NCBI RefSeq assembly: GCF_000346465.2
Contig: NC_034009.1
Location: forward strand, 35,285,557-35,349,556
Source of the DNA: Prunus persica
Taxonomy: Eukaryota; Streptophyta; Magnoliopsida; Rosales; Rosaceae
Length of the DNA: 64,000 bases
Direction: 5' to 3'
Shown: in pieces, positions 63,976 to 64,000 of the stretch
How the letters are laid out: each line of letters starts with the position of its first letter
How positions within the stretch are numbered: the stretch's first letter is position 1
Notes under the pieces: generated by a model
The model's input: only the letters and a program-made list of their open reading frames with translations
Told to the model about the DNA's origin: nothing
The model's database searches: none
Program-made: the position numbers and the translations under genes

Positions 63976-64000
63976 AATAACAAAATATAGAACAAGAGGC

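Overview
This is nuclear DNA of a flowering plant. The genes have short spliced exons with GT-AG introns, and the families present (glutamate-receptor-like channels of the plant clade II type, glutamine dumper, defensin-like peptides, plant TAF10) are plant families. A DUF4283-type LINE, hAT and MULE elements and a Cassandra-like solo LTR fit a eudicot. A woody Rosaceae-type genome is my guess, but the sequence alone does not prove it.

Layout. 1-9.65 kb: a tandem duplication. Each copy carries a shrunken LINE relic and, on the minus strand, a two-exon defensin-like peptide gene. The second copy was enlarged by a 3,058-bp TG..CA solo-LTR-like element (TSD TACGT) and a 606-bp hAT derivative (TSD ATTAGATG). 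The first copy preserves both empty sites. 9.8-10.4 kb: a GLUTAMINE DUMPER gene (minus). 10.5-18.8 kb: gene-poor, with an AT-rich minisatellite inside a terminal-inverted-repeat element and a clean 484-bp hAT MITE. 18.8-24.1 kb: two housekeeping-type genes, a ten-exon mitochondrial-type NAD(P)-binding (atypical SDR) protein and the six-exon TFIID subunit TAF10.

25.2-60.5 kb: six tandem, same-strand, apparently intact glutamate-receptor-like genes (copies 1-6). All have five exons; exon 3 is always 313 nt and exon 4 always 407 nt. Shared flanks and exon sequence group them as three sister pairs: 1+2, 3+4, 5+6. Two small GLR relics (about 40.8-41.0 kb and 60.8-60.9 kb) show that the array was once larger or has been recombining. 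Copies 1 and 2 are separated by about 8.5 kb, much of it an unusual tandem composite repeat with about 37 copies of the short palindrome TATAGCCG-NN-CGGCTATA. That block was invaded by a Cassandra-like solo LTR carrying a 5S-rRNA-like segment (TSD CTAGT) and by a long-TIR Pack-MULE-like element with a captured membrane-protein exon. Intron 1 of copy 4 holds a hAT MITE and a tRNA-derived SINE.

61.3-64 kb: a two-exon gene for a 62-residue secreted proline-rich peptide, then nested MITEs.

Working together: the GLRs are predicted ligand-gated cation channels with amino-acid-binding clamshells, and the glutamine dumper affects amino-acid export. There is no sequence evidence that the two are co-regulated. 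Exon coordinates were read by eye from splice signals and checked by reading frame and by comparison between paralogues; no alignments or database searches were run.
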